Shown here: in pieces, positions 12,845 to 25,200 of the stretch
How positions within the stretch are numbered: position 1 is the stretch's first letter
Layout of the letters: each line of letters opens with the position of its first letter
Source of the DNA: Mytilus trossulus
Lineage: Eukaryota > Mollusca > Bivalvia > Mytilida > Mytilidae
Direction of reading: 5' to 3'
Assembly: GCF_036588685.1 (NCBI RefSeq)
Contig: NC_086382.1
Span: forward strand, 74,063,999-74,127,998
DNA: 64,000 nucleotides
Translations under genes and position numbers: made by a program
The notes under the pieces: generated by a model
The model's database searches: none
What the model saw: the letters and a program-made list of their open reading frames with translations, nothing else
What the model was told of the DNA's origin: nothing

Positions 12845-14066
12845 GTTCATTCAACCTATGCCAACATTTTGAAATTTAGGTATAAAATTGTTTGAAAAAA
12901 TGTTGGCATAGGTTAAATAATGTGTTGCAGATTAAGTGTTACAAAAACATAAATTAATAAGGGGCTAATCAATTTACAACCAGTTTAAACCTACCGTTAA
13001 AGTATAAAGGTTTTACAAGTACAACACAAGTGAAAATGTTGTTATAATTGTGTGTGTTGAGGATCTCTTTTTCATATAGGAACTAGTTAAAAATTAATAT
13101 AATGAAATGATGAGGAAAAAGAAGAATTTTATGGAATTTTATTAAAGAAGCAAGCATCTTGTCATATTAAATATGTATCAGTATCATTTTCATAAATACA
13201 TGTAACATAAAATATATGATCAAAATATTAAATTTTATATGAAATAGTTTTTTTCAAATACAATGGCATACTACATTACATTGTATTGATACTCGTGTAT
13301 TTAATAAGCACTGAATCATGTAAAGCATGTACATGTATAAATTACATAAACAAACGACAACTACTGTACATAGAATTAGAGAAAAAAAAATACTATTATG
13401 ATTGTCTCAAAAGTCATACTATAATATATGATGCTGCATCTGCACAATCAACTGGCGTCATGTTATCCTTTGGTCTCTTGTGCAAGTTTCACAAAGATAT
13501 CTCAGGAGTAAGACATGTCATAGAATGATTTTAAGTAAGGACTACACAAGCGGTTTCTAATGATGGTCTTAGGATAGTCACAAGTTTGTTTGTATAAATA
13601 ACACTCATTTTTTAGTAGTTTTGCAAATTATTTCATTATCATCATTTTATCAACAAAATAATGAGAAAAAAAAATGATCATAAAAATTTGCACCAATAAA
13701 ATAGCTTTTTATCTCTTTTTTTCTCAAGTATTGTTATATCTAAGTGTTTAATTTCAGGAAGATAGTATTTTTTTTTCATTTTTCCATTTTTTTATTTTTT
13801 TCAACACAATTTTGCTAGTATCAAGGGTTTTATTTAACAAATGTGTCCTTTTAGAAAACGAAATATTCCATTTTTACTACAACACAATTTTCCAAATACT
13901 TTATTTTTGTTTCTGAAATTTCAAAGAGTATTTTCAATGCTTAAATATACTGACTGTATTTTACCTTTAATTAATTAATAATTGCTATAACAACACCTAT
14001 TGTATTTTGTTTGTAGGCATAGATTGAATATGTTTTTTATCAAATGTTGGCATAGGTTGAAGACAC
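12845..14066. mobile_element. 1.2-kb non-autonomous DNA transposon-like element with 20-bp inverted ends
   Basis: TTCAACCTATGCCAACATTT (12850-12869) is the exact reverse complement of AAATGTTGGCATAGGTTGAA (14042-14061). The direct repeat CAGAGTTATG flanks it at 12835-12844 and 14067-14076. A third copy of the end motif (12895-12914) makes a local hairpin at the left end. Interior is AT-rich with no transposase; the ORF at 13286-13528 has no recognisable feature. Confidence 0.75.
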
Positions 14067-14109
14067 CAGAGTTATGATGCTTTGCCCAGCTTTTATAATT
14101 TTTTCATAT

Positions 14110-16125
14110 TCTAATAAGTTTCGGATTTTCGGCCACGAGCACCAGTGAGGGAACATTTCTTGCACATCTTGTACGAATATCCACTGGAATATCGTCCAAT
14201 TTCATTAATATCAGTGCCGTGCAAAATATATGCGGATATTTTGAATAAAAGATTGACAAATTGGTTAGAACAAAATGACATGTTAGCAGAAGAGCAAAAT
14301 GGATTTAGACGTAACCGAAGCTGTTTGGATCATTTATATATACTTACAACAATTATTAAAAATAGAAAGTTACAAAGGAAAGATTCGTTCGTGTGCTTTG
14401 TGGATGCGAAGAAGCTAGGCTTTTGATAATGTTAATCGGGACATGTTGTGGTACTCTCGGCTAAGCTGATGAAAATGGGTATTAACGGAACGTTTCTAAA
14501 AGCAATTCAGTCTCTTTACGATGCGACACAAAGTGCTGTTAAATTAGGAAACAACTTGACAGATATTTTCCCGGTTCAATACGGTGTGAAACAAGGCTGT
14601 AAAATGTCTCCTACTTTGTATTCTATATATGTTAACGATCTTGCGGAGGATATTCGCTCGCTTAATGCTGGTGTAGATATTGGTGACTTAAATGTGTCTA
14701 TTCTTCTTTACGCTGACGATGTTGCGTTGATAGCTCCAAATGAGCAGAATTTACAAAAGATGTTGGACTGTTTAAACACCTAGTGTAGGAAATGGAGAAT
14801 GACTCTAAATACAGAAAAAACGAAAGTTATTCATTACCGTAATAAAAACATTGCTAGATCTGCCGTTGAATTTAAATGCGGAGATATTTCAGTTAATTGT
14901 ATTCCATCCTACAGATATTTGGGACTACATTTGAATGATTTTTTTGGATTATAAACATACAGTACGAGAAATTACTAAATCAGCAAGCAGAGCACTTTCA
15001 GCCTTATATGCTAAATTTATTTCGTGTGGTGGAATGACTTATGATGTGTTTACGAAATTATATAGGTCGGTAGTTGAGCCTGTTCTATACTATGGTTCTG
15101 GAATATGGGGACATACAAATTGGAGAGAGGTACAAGTTATACAGAACAAAGCATGTCGGTTATTCTTAGGAAGTGCTTCAAATGCGTCAAATATAGCCAT
15201 TCAATGTGATATGGGACTTACAAGTACGAAATCAGCAGAAATTTTGGAAACTTTTCGTCTATTTCTTAGAGTGAGCAAAGCTTATGATACAAGACTTACG
15301 TATAAGGTTCATATGTGGAGTAAGGATTGTTCTAGGTCATGGGATAAAAATTGTATAAAGAAAGCACAAATTGTAGGTATTGAAAATGTTATTAATGATA
15401 CTTTTTCCATTAAATATAAACTGCAAGATATCAAATCTAAACTATGTGAAAAAGATAAAAATGAGTGGGTTGAAAAATTGTTTAATGACAGAAATCAATG
15501 TAATGGTAATAAATTACGTATTTATAGAGAGTATAAACATGTTTTAGAATTTAGTTCTTATGTAAAATTAGTTCGTAACAGGCAGCATAGACGTGTTTTG
15601 TCAAATTTTAGAAGTGGCTGTTTACCACTGGCAGTTGAAACGGGTAGATACACCAAGCCAAAAATTCCCTTTAAATGAGCGCACTTGTATATTTTGTACA
15701 GATAACTGTGTAGAAGATGAAAAACATTTTTATTAGGGTGCGATTTTTATGCAGATTTTAGATATGATTTCATGAAAAAATCTGGTGATATTTGTGATTC
15801 TTTTAACGATCTTGATTTACAGGAAAAATTTATTTTTTTAATGTCAAATGATGCTATTCAACCATTTTTAGCTTTATATCAAATGTTTTATCGAAGAAGG
15901 TATTGTGTATAGTAATATTTTAGTACATTAGTATTAATTGTTTTATAATATGTGTGATATTTTTAAAGTGTCTCATAAGTCAGTAGTTTGGCTGGGTACC
16001 AATATTTTAATTGTAATATTTAATAATTTTTAATTGCATATTATGTAATTATATGTATTCATTGTGTTTTATATTGGTATGTGACACTATAATAAATTAT
16101 TCTGATTCTGATTCTGATTCTGATA
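14110..16125 (+). mobile_element. Decayed non-LTR retrotransposon (LINE) reverse transcriptase, copy 1
   Basis: Retrotransposon reverse transcriptase remnant. Conserved blocks follow in order: YRPISL, NGFRRNRSCLDHL, FVCFVDAKK (disrupted), VKQGCKMSPTLYSIYVND, then the catalytic LLYADDVAL, and downstream YRSVVEPVLYYGSGIWG. Reading breaks near 14415 and a TAG at 14781 interrupt the frame, so it is not functional. The 5' part (ORF1, endonuclease) is missing. The 3' end is a TGATTC-type microsatellite tail (about 16100-16122), as in LINE clades that end in short repeats rather than poly(A). It starts only about 50 bp from the end of the preceding DNA element. Confidence 0.85.
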
Positions 16126-16229
16126 TGTACGAAGAAGATAAGAGACGTTAATATATCAAATGAAGCAAAGACGAAACAGAAGCAAATAACATTAGATTGA
16201 TTCAGTTGGATTTTACTGACAAAACATTT

Positions 16230-16260
16230 AATTGATGAATATTGATTGATTGATTGATAT
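16230..16260. repeat. ATTG microsatellite
   Basis: A short run of about four to five ATTG units, adjoining the tail region of LINE copy 1. Confidence 0.7.
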
Positions 16261-16689
16261 AAAATTGAACAATTAATGTCTCTAAATAGATATACATTAT
16301 CATCTTAACATCACAAAAGTTAATCTGAAATTGAAACTGCATGTGAAAATGTTCTATTCACATCATTTCATTTCTGTTTAAAAACGAATAGAAAGTTGGG
16401 AAGAAACATAAGTCCGTAGGAGAAATAAATATAAACACAAATATAATAAAACACTTTTACATAATAAATATTTGTTTAAAATTCTAACCACGTCAAAAGC
16501 TTCTATTTTTTTTTTTAACAAATTCAAATATTACTCGATAAAAAAATGACATGATAATTGTGTCTAGTACTACATATTTCTAATTATATAAGGAAGATGT
16601 CCATTACCCTCGGGCCACCCGAACAATTACTTCCTTTCCGTCCTCAAATATGGACATCGTTAGTTTTATAAGAATATGTGAACATGGAC

Positions 16690-18540
16690 TAAAGATTTAG
16701 AATATCACCATACAATTATTGGAACCATTCTAATTGGATAGGTACATTATATAGGTCTACTATTATTAATGAAAGGCTTACATTGTGGGCTAATGAAAAT
16801 GACATTTTAACTGATGCTCAGTTTGGGCTTCGACCCGGTCATGGCACAACTGATGCTATTTTTGCTTTACAATCAATTATTACTAAATATTTGGGACTGA
16901 AGAAAAAACTTTATTGCTGTTTTATAGATTATAAAAGTGCTTTTTATAACTTGAATAGAAATTTTTTATATTATAAGCTTGCCAAATGTGGTATTAGTGG
17001 TAAGCTTTTTTCAATTATTAAATCTTTATATGACAATTCTATGAGCTGTGTAAAATTTAAAGGTGAATTTTCTGACATTTTTTCTGTAGAAAAAGGAGTA
17101 TTGCAAGGGGAACCATTATCACCTATACTATTCTCAATGTTTTTAAATGATTTTGAAAATGAGTTTATCAATAGCTTATGTTTACCAGTAGACATAAAAG
17201 AACTTTCATTGTTTTTATTGATGTATGCAGATGACACTGTTATATTTTCTGAAACTATTGATGGGTTGCAAAATATGTTGAATTCATTACAAAATTATTG
17301 TAAAAAGTGGAAACTTATTGTAAACACAAGCAAAACTAAGGTGGTTGTTTTCAGAAACGGGGGTAAATTAAGAAGCGATGAAAAATGGTTTTATAATGGT
17401 GAAATTATTGAAGTTGCTGATCATTATTTGTATCTGGGTGTTATGTTATATTACAATGCAAAGTTTAATCAAACTCAGTTAAATATTGCTGCCAAAGGCA
17501 GAAAATGTTTATCAATGTTGTATGGTAAATAAAACATATGTGTTTAAATGTACAAACAAAATTGTATTATTTGATGTCTATGTATCACCTGTTTTATTAT
17601 ATGGAAGTGAAATATGGGGTTTTCATAATGCATCTGATATAGAAAAACTTCATATAGAATTTTGTAAAAGCATTTTGACTGTTAAAAAATCCACTGCTAC
17701 CGCAATGGTTTATTCTGAGTTGGGAAGATTTCCTTTATTGATATCTCGGAAATTGAAAATATTAAAATATTGGGTTCGTCTATTACGGACGAGAAATTGT
17801 ATTCTTAGTGCTATATAAAATGATATGTATGACGAGTGTGAATCAGGCAATAAGTCATCATGGGTTAATAATGTTAAATGTATGTTACTTAGCCTAGGTT
17901 TTGGACATGTGTGGTATGCACAGAATGTTGTATGCGAAGACGCATTCATTATTGTATTCAAACAAAGGCTTATTGACCATTTTATTCAAGAAAGAAATAT
18001 GTTTTTCGATTCATCATCAAAATGTACTATCTATAAACACCTTGTGGATAATGCTCAATTGCAGTTTTACTTGACAAAAAAATTAAGTCCATAATGTATT
18101 AGATTTTTAACTAAGTATAGAATGTGTTCACACAAATTAAATATTGAATATGGTAGATTCATTAAAAAAGCAAGAAATGAAAGATTATGTATCTTATGTA
18201 ACCAGGGTGACATCGAGGATGAGTTTCATTTTATTTTAAAATGTCCAAAATATGACATTATTAGAAAAATGTATATAAAAAGGTATTATTATACAAATGC
18301 ATCTGTTTTTAAATTAGTTCAATTATTGTCAACAAAGAATGTATCAGAGTTATCTAATTTAGGAAAATATCTGAAATACGCCACAGATATAAAATTTTCA
18401 TGACATTCTTCTGAACGAATTATACAATGTAGTCTTGCCTCCGATTGTATTTAAAATGTTCTGTTATGATATACATGTACATATTTATGATATACCTATA
18501 AGCTGTATTGCTTTTGGTTTGAAATAAACTTACAACAATG
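16690..18540 (+). mobile_element. Decayed LINE reverse transcriptase, copy 2 (different family)
   Basis: Second, diverged reverse transcriptase fragment: INERLTLWANENDILTDAQF, GLRPGHGTTDAIF, CCFIDYKSAFYNLNR, GVLQGEPLSPILFSMFLND, catalytic LLMYADDTVIFSE, and the carboxy-terminal Cys/His-type motif CILCNQGDIEDEFHFILKC. It is truncated at the 5' end and broken by a frameshift near 17520 and stops near 17816 and 18092. It follows copy 1 in the same orientation but differs too much to be a duplicate of it. Confidence 0.85.
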
Positions 18541-19086
18541 AAAATTTAGAACAAAGTAAAAATTGTAATTGTTGTCTTTGGTTTCAACGTGAGCAGGAAC
18601 AGATATTCTCCTCCCAGGGGTAAGTTTAAACAAATATCAATTATCATGTACATTTTTCCTCTGAAGATATTCCTTTTTGAAATCTATATAACTATGCAAC
18701 ATTACTATACAAATCCTTGACAATTTTCATTATTATTCTATCCGATCTACTCGATTTAATTTTTTAATTAAAAAACAGTAGTATCGTATTTCACCACAAA
18801 AAAAATCAGCGGTTACCATGGTAACTGCTATGATAGAGACACTGCATGGAACCCGTTTTGGTTCTCCTATTTTATTTGTAACTATGTTGAGATTTTCCAT
18901 TAAAGAACTTCATGATGTCTCTCTCTCTTTCAGTTGTTTACAACCGTTGCAATACTGTTGAAAGCAGGAACTCACGTAAATCATTTACAAGTTAACCAAC
19001 TATTGGGTACTACCCCTATACATTTACGGAGGTTTACTTACACGGATGGAAGTATATTATATTAGTACCATGAAAACAAATTAGTC

Positions 19087-21871
19087 ATGGATGTTTTCAA
19101 AATATGCACATGTACCAACAGACGAAAACTTGTATTCACCCTCATGTTTGCATCAGCACTCATTTATACCATGCAAAATCAAGGTACGTAAACTCATTTC
19201 TTCTGATATCGACTTTATTAAGTTAACTGACTACCTCTATCGATTTCATGTAATTTCTATGAATGTCCTATGCCCTTTCAGTGAAAGATGTGTTTTTAAT
19301 AACTACTATATATACCTGAAAATATTTTAACACACAAAATTGTTCAATTTTAGATAAACAGAAATTTTATTTCTATCTAATGAAACAGTGATCATCTGAT
19401 TTTTCACCAATACGGAGTATAGCGAAATCTATTTTGTAAAATTATCCTATTATACAAGATTTTTGTCCTTCCCCCTATCGACTTTTATCTTCATTCATAG
19501 TTTTACGAAAAACATTTACTCAACAATTAAATACGCATCCGGGTGCGGGATTTTCTCGCTACATTGAAGACCTGTTGGTGACCTTCTGCTGTTGTTTTTT
19601 ATTTGGTCGGGTTGTTGTCTCTTTGACACATTCCCCATTTCCATGATTATGCTTGATTTTCATATGAAGTCATAATCTTTCAATCAGTTTAATTGAGGTC
19701 TAAAGATGGCATGTCAGTAACTGCTAGTAGTACTTTGTTAATTTATTTATCATTGTTATAATGCTATGTTGCTTGGTTGCCTTTTATGTCATCGGACTCG
19801 GACTTGTTTTTAACTGAGTTTTACTGTTGGTTTTGCTGTGTGTTTCTTTATTCTGAATTGTCTAGAGGTATAAGGGAAGGGTGATCGCACAGAACACGTT
19901 TAACTTCGCCTTATTTTTGCGCCTGTCCTAAGTCAGAAGCCTCTTTTATGTTTTTAAATTTTAGTTTATATATATGTTTTGGAGTTTAGTATATATAACA
20001 TCCATTGTCACTGAACTAGTACACATTTTTATTTATGGGCCAGTTGAGGCCCGTCTCCGGGAGAGGTATTTTCTCTTCTGCATTGAAGTCCCATTAGTGG
20101 CATTCGGCTGCATGTTTTTTCACTGCTATTTGGTCGGGATGTCGTTTTTTTTAACATATTACTTATTTCTATTCTCAATTGTATTATTCTACATTTTACA
20201 CTTTTGTTTCAGGATACAATATATTTTCTCGCAACACGATGGAAAATTTACAAACCAGCACTAATGTGGAGAATACAGTTCTAAATATGTCTATACACAG
20301 TTATACTGACACATATACCAATCAGAATACAAAAAGGATTTCAGCACAAGGTCCTAGAGACATTTTATTATTCGGTTATCAACGAGGAGAAACAACGTTT
20401 GTGGGACATATTCTCGGGTGTAGAAAGGACACGTTCTACTTTTACGAGCCTTTCTGGTCAATATCGAAACAAAAATATTTCACGAAATCTCAGAAGTGTG
20501 ACACACACAAAGATGTATGTAGGTAGGTAGTATAAAACAGCGACAAGATGAAATATCAATAAACATTTGTTTATGGGTCAACTGAAGATCGTCTCCGGGT
20601 ACGGAATTTTCTCGCTATGATGAAGACCCATGGGTAACTTGAGTTGTTTTCTGCTCTTTGGTCGGGTTTTTGTCTCTTTGGCAGATTCCCGATTTCATTC
20701 TCAATTTTATGACAAACAAATGACAACAAAGCTAAGCAACACTAAGAATAACCAAATACCACCGCAAATACTGACAGAAAAAATATTAAGTTTTTTTAAT
20801 TTTATAGAAAATAAGAACTCTAGTTGTGTTCCTACTTTTTCGATCATCGGTTGCTGTGTCACATTGGCGTTTATCCCATGTCTTTGTAATATTGATATCT
20901 TTAGTATGCTTAATGTAATAAAAAATGTAGAAATTTTACCGTCAAGGCAATTTAATAAACTTGACATAATCGTAGATAGAAATTATGTCTTAAAAAAACA
21001 TGGTAAAACAAATAAATATATCATTTGTTTAAACTTTGGTTCAAAATTATGAAAAATTCATATTCACCACATATCATTTTGTTTATATTCCAGAAACTAT
21101 GACAACAACACACTTAACATTTCTAGACTGGTTAGCTCATTGTATGCCTGTGATTCCGATACAATAGGAAAACTTGTATCAAGTGTCCAATCAGAACATT
21201 CCTGTACAAGGAACAGGGAAAAGTTCAAGAGCAAGGATGTCCAAAAACTACATAATATCTGCAAACAAGCTAAGTATAGAGTTACGAAAATGCTGAGAAT
21301 AAGTGCGGAATTTATTGAAAATCTTCTTCAAATAAATCCTAAATTACAAATTGTATATTTGTATCGTGATCCAAGAGCAATTATATCTTCAAGATTGAAA
21401 AGTAAGGCCAGACCAATTAAAGATTTAGTGACTGCAGTGTGTAACAAGATGGACATAGATAGTAGTACGGTTATTCAAATAGCGAACAAATATCCACAAA
21501 ATGTTATTTTAGTATCTGCAGAAAGTATTGCAAAGGATCCGGTTAATATTTCACGTAAACTGTTTGAATTTTTGGACCTTAAATTCACAAAATCGGATGA
21601 AAATCAAATAAATAGTTTATCAAACTGGAATAGCAAGCGTAAAAAGATGAGAGAGGGAAATTTCAACCCGTATAAAAATAACGGATACGCCTCGTCAATG
21701 AAATGGCGGACAGTTTTATCACGTGATATCAAAGCCATTGCTGACAGTCTATGTCAATCTGTGTATCAACGTCTTGGATATCTAAATATGACATCAGCAG
21801 AATATTTCCGAAATATCAATGAAACTAACATCTTTCTGCCTAAAAAAATAAAGGAATTCTCTTTGCATTAA
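19087..21871 (+). CDS. Carbohydrate sulfotransferase (CHST1/CHST3-like), type II Golgi membrane protein, 3 exons
   Basis: Predicted to transfer sulfate from PAPS to a glycan in the Golgi lumen. Exons 19087-19183, 20213-20522 and 21094-21871 join in phase (1, then 2) to 394 residues plus stop. Exon 1 encodes a short basic cytosolic tail (ending NRRK) and a hydrophobic anchor LVFTLMFASALIY, about residues 15-28. The 5'-phosphosulfate-binding loop region is ILLFGYQRGETTFVG (about 83-97), followed by FYFYEPFW. The 3'-phosphate-binding region is IVYLYRDPRAIISSRL (about 221-236). NxS/T sequons fit lumenal exposure. An in-frame TAG at 19063-19065 supports the chosen start. A four-codon upstream ORF (19070-19084) ends just before it. 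Odd: the loop reads RGETTF rather than the usual R-x-GSS-F. Intron 1 holds mussel repeats. Substrate specificity cannot be told from the sequence. Confidence 0.85.
19535..20165 (-). repeat. Two inverted copies of the GGGGAATGTGTCAAAGAGAC family in sulfotransferase intron 1
   Basis: 19535-19640 (GGGTGCGGGATTTTCTCGCT, GACCTGTTGGTGACCTTCTG) and 19785-20165 (CATCGGACTCGGACTTG through CATTGAAGTCCCATTAGTG) match the reverse strand of 3036-3480. The ORF at 19974-20264 is read from this repeat and is not a gene. Confidence 0.75.
20565..20710 (-). repeat. Same repeat family, fragment in sulfotransferase intron 2
   Basis: CGTCTCCGGGTACGGAATTT and TTGTCTCTTTGGCAGATTCC match the family in reverse orientation. 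The ORF at 20630-21052 begins in it and continues through intron sequence. Confidence 0.7.
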
Positions 21872-22094
21872 CAAAGTACGCCGGCTTGTGTGTGAAAATT
21901 GTTAGGGCCCAAAAACACTTATAACAGTTTTTATCGTTTTTTTGTTCATTTTTCCTTTGATCTTTTTTTGTGATAATTTTCATATCATGCTTCTCGCTTG
22001 ATATGGAAAAAATATCGCTAGAAACTAAGGAGGCCACGTGGCGTTGCTAACGAAATTGACATTGAAATTGACAACGTCGTCATAGGAAAAATAG

Positions 22095-22200
22095 CGATAA
22101 ACAGATTATCATTGGTCATCTCAACTCGATTGCTTTTCTCACTGTACCAACTCAAGCGAGAAAATCAATCTCGTTGAGATAATCAACGATAATCTATAAA
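22095..22200. repeat. Palindromic repeat downstream of the sulfotransferase
   Basis: AGATTATCATTGGTCATCTC and GAGATAATCAACGATAATCT form an imperfect inverted pair around a loop near 22140, with further pairing of GCTTTTCTC and GAGAAAATC. This is the form of a small MITE. Confidence 0.65.
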
Positions 22201-25200
22201 TATACATCGCTTTAGTTAAAAAAAAATACATATTATGTTACTTGATTTTTTATCCTTATTCAGATGGGAGAGAAATATTTTTATATTGTCCACATTAAAT
22301 ATGGCAGATTGCACTGCAAACTTCAATTCATCAAAGTTACAATCATGATGCAGTTGTACAATATTATATCGAAAGCAGTTAAGAAATGTTTTTTTTTCTC
22401 TTCAATTTAAGAAATAATATATATGATGTATGCCATTTAGATGTTGAACACTACTATTTATCGATGAACAGGAATCTTTTAGATGTAACGCTTTAAAAAG
22501 AAACACACATATCATGACTGTTCAAAAACGTATCATAGATAACAGGATTTTTTTTTTACACTAGACGTGCATTTCGTCTTTAAAAGACTCCTCAGAGATG
22601 CCCGAATCAAACAATAAAAAAAGCCAAATAAAGTACGAAATTGAAGAGCACTAAGGACCCACAAAAACAAAATAACCAAATACAACTTAGATAATCTATT
22701 ACTGGACTAGAAAACCTTTTAGTATTTAGAAAAATCAAAGTTTTGTAATTTATATATGTATATGACCATATCACAAGTGGCATAGAACCTATGGTTTTAG
22801 ATAATTCATCAACGATACCAGGATTGACATTTTCTTTAAAATTTTACTTTATCCAACGGAGACATCTGTGACCAATACATATACTCCTCGATGTCTCAAG
22901 TAAATCAAAATACCACAATTTTAACGACATGCAGTTTCAGTATTTTTTGTGTGCTTGTTTTTTCTGATGCTGCATTTATTTTTCTTTTATCATTTATAGT
23001 TTTGTTTTAAATTTTCATTCATTTCTTTGTGTAAATGATTATAATTTGTTTCTTAAAACATGAAGACACCTTAAACTGGCCACTCATATTTGACATCCGA
23101 TTAGTTTAACTTTTATATTTAGTTTAATTCGATTGGATGACTACCTATTCTAATGTTACTTGCACTAAATTGTTTTAAAAATTAATACAGCAGACTAACT
23201 TTTATGTCATGATTCCCGTGATTTAATATTGATTCCTGTATACAAGGAAGCTTTTGAATCAAAATGTCCTGATCAAGTGATTAACACGAACCACTCTTCT
23301 CTCAAAGAACGTTTCCTCCTTTTTCTAACAAAAAAATTCATCGGAAGATACCAAGACCTTGCTGATAATTATTCAGTATAGACTTCGAAATTAATACACG
23401 ATGGTCTTGAAGTATAGGTTCTAGGTAGACGTTGTTTATTGTATTTGTCTTTGTAAATATTATTTTAACTGTTTAGTCAATATTGGTTATATCCATTTGA
23501 CGCGGCTACGCGGTATTTATACATCTCGTCATTGTGTGATTGTGCTATGGTGAAATTTGTTTATACTTGTCTTTCCCTTTTGCTAACATGCTTGGTCTAT
23601 ATGCCTTTTTGTATTTCTTTGTTAACATATTTGTTTGTTTTAATATATAAGTTAAGATTATATCACAATGTTGACTGCATGATGAACTCCTATTTTTGAC
23701 ATTTTTACCTACTAGTGTAATGTATGTTTGTTTCGTTCACACATCGTTGTCAATATAATGGAATTTTATGCGACTGTCATACAATTGAGGGGTTTAGCTA
23801 TCTATAAAACCAGGTTTAATCCACCATTTTCTACATAAAGAAGATGCCTGTACCAAGTCAGGAGTATGATAGATGATATCCGTTCGTTTGATATGTCTGA
23901 TCTTTTTATTTTGTTATTTAATTAGGAACTTTCCGTTTGAATTTTCCTCGGAGTTCCATATTTTTGTTATTTTCTTTCTTTTTTTTAACGTTAACACGCC
24001 ATAAGTGGTAACCAGTATGGAATATATATATCTAAACATATATGTTAAATAAGAGACCAGGAATATATGATTTGCTTGTCACAGTCCTTTCCAATCCCTC
24101 ATTTTATGCTGTTGTCGTTTTTTGTATTTTAACTTAGTACTTTTCTTGTCTTTCGTTTTTGCTTATGTGCTTTGTTTATACGTTATTTTGTTTTTCTTTG
24201 TTAACATATTTGTTTGTTTTTATAGTGATTAAGAGTATAACACAATGTTTACTGCTTAAACTCTACTTTGGACATTTTTACCTTTTGTATATGTTTGTAT
24301 TGTTTAAACATTGATTTCAGTATAATGAAATTGTATGCGACTGTCATACAGATGAGATGTTAAGCTAGCCATAAAAGCAGGTTGAAACCATATTTTTTAC
24401 CAGGTAAGAAATATGACAAAATAAGCTTTTGATTTTAACATTTGATATGGGACTTTTCGAATTGAATTTTTCTTGCAGATCGGTATTTACTTCCTATCAT
24501 ATAACGTCATTGAATGCAACTTATTATCGTATAGTAATTAATGGTACCATGATTATAAGCTGTAACACCAGACACGCGTTTCGTCAACAACAGACTCACC
24601 AGTGACGCTCATTTCAAAATATTTTTAAGGCCAAACAAGTACAAAGTTGTAGAGCATTGAGGATACGAAATTCCAAAAAAATGTGACAAATACGGCTAAG
24701 TTAATCTATGACTGGGATGAGAAAATCCTTAGTTCAAAGTTTTGTAAACAGAAAATTTATAAAATGACCACATTATTGATATTCACAGCAGGTGTTACTG
24801 GTGGTACAAGGGAGTGCATTTTGAAGCATTTTAGTCCAACATATTTTAAAAAGGTTCCGTCAGTTTTCTCTGTGTGATACTTTATGTTATTCCATATTGA
24901 TAACATTTTAGTAGGTTTGTCTATTTGTTATTCTCATCGGATTTTGTCTAATGCTTAGTCCGTTTTTATGTGTGTTACATTTTAATTTTGTGTCGTTGTT
25001 CTCCTCTTATTCAATGCGTTTCCCTCAGTTTTAGTTTGTTACCCCAACTTTGTTTTTTGTCCATAGATTTGCGAGTTTTGAACAGCGGTATACTACTGTT
25101 GCCTTTATTTATTTCTATATGAATGGGATTTTGAGTAAATAAGCATATTCACCTGCATAAAAAGTATATTGATCCCGCAAAATGTCGAGAGCTTTTACCT

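Noticed and set aside
19974..20264. 96-codon hydrophobic plus-strand ORF considered as the sulfotransferase membrane anchor
   Set aside because: Its sequence comes from an interspersed repeat; the exon at 19087-19183 fits better, with start codon, anchor and phase-1 donor.
20630..21052. 140-codon plus-strand ORF between sulfotransferase exons
   Set aside because: It begins in a repeat and lies wholly in intron 2; it shows no domain features.
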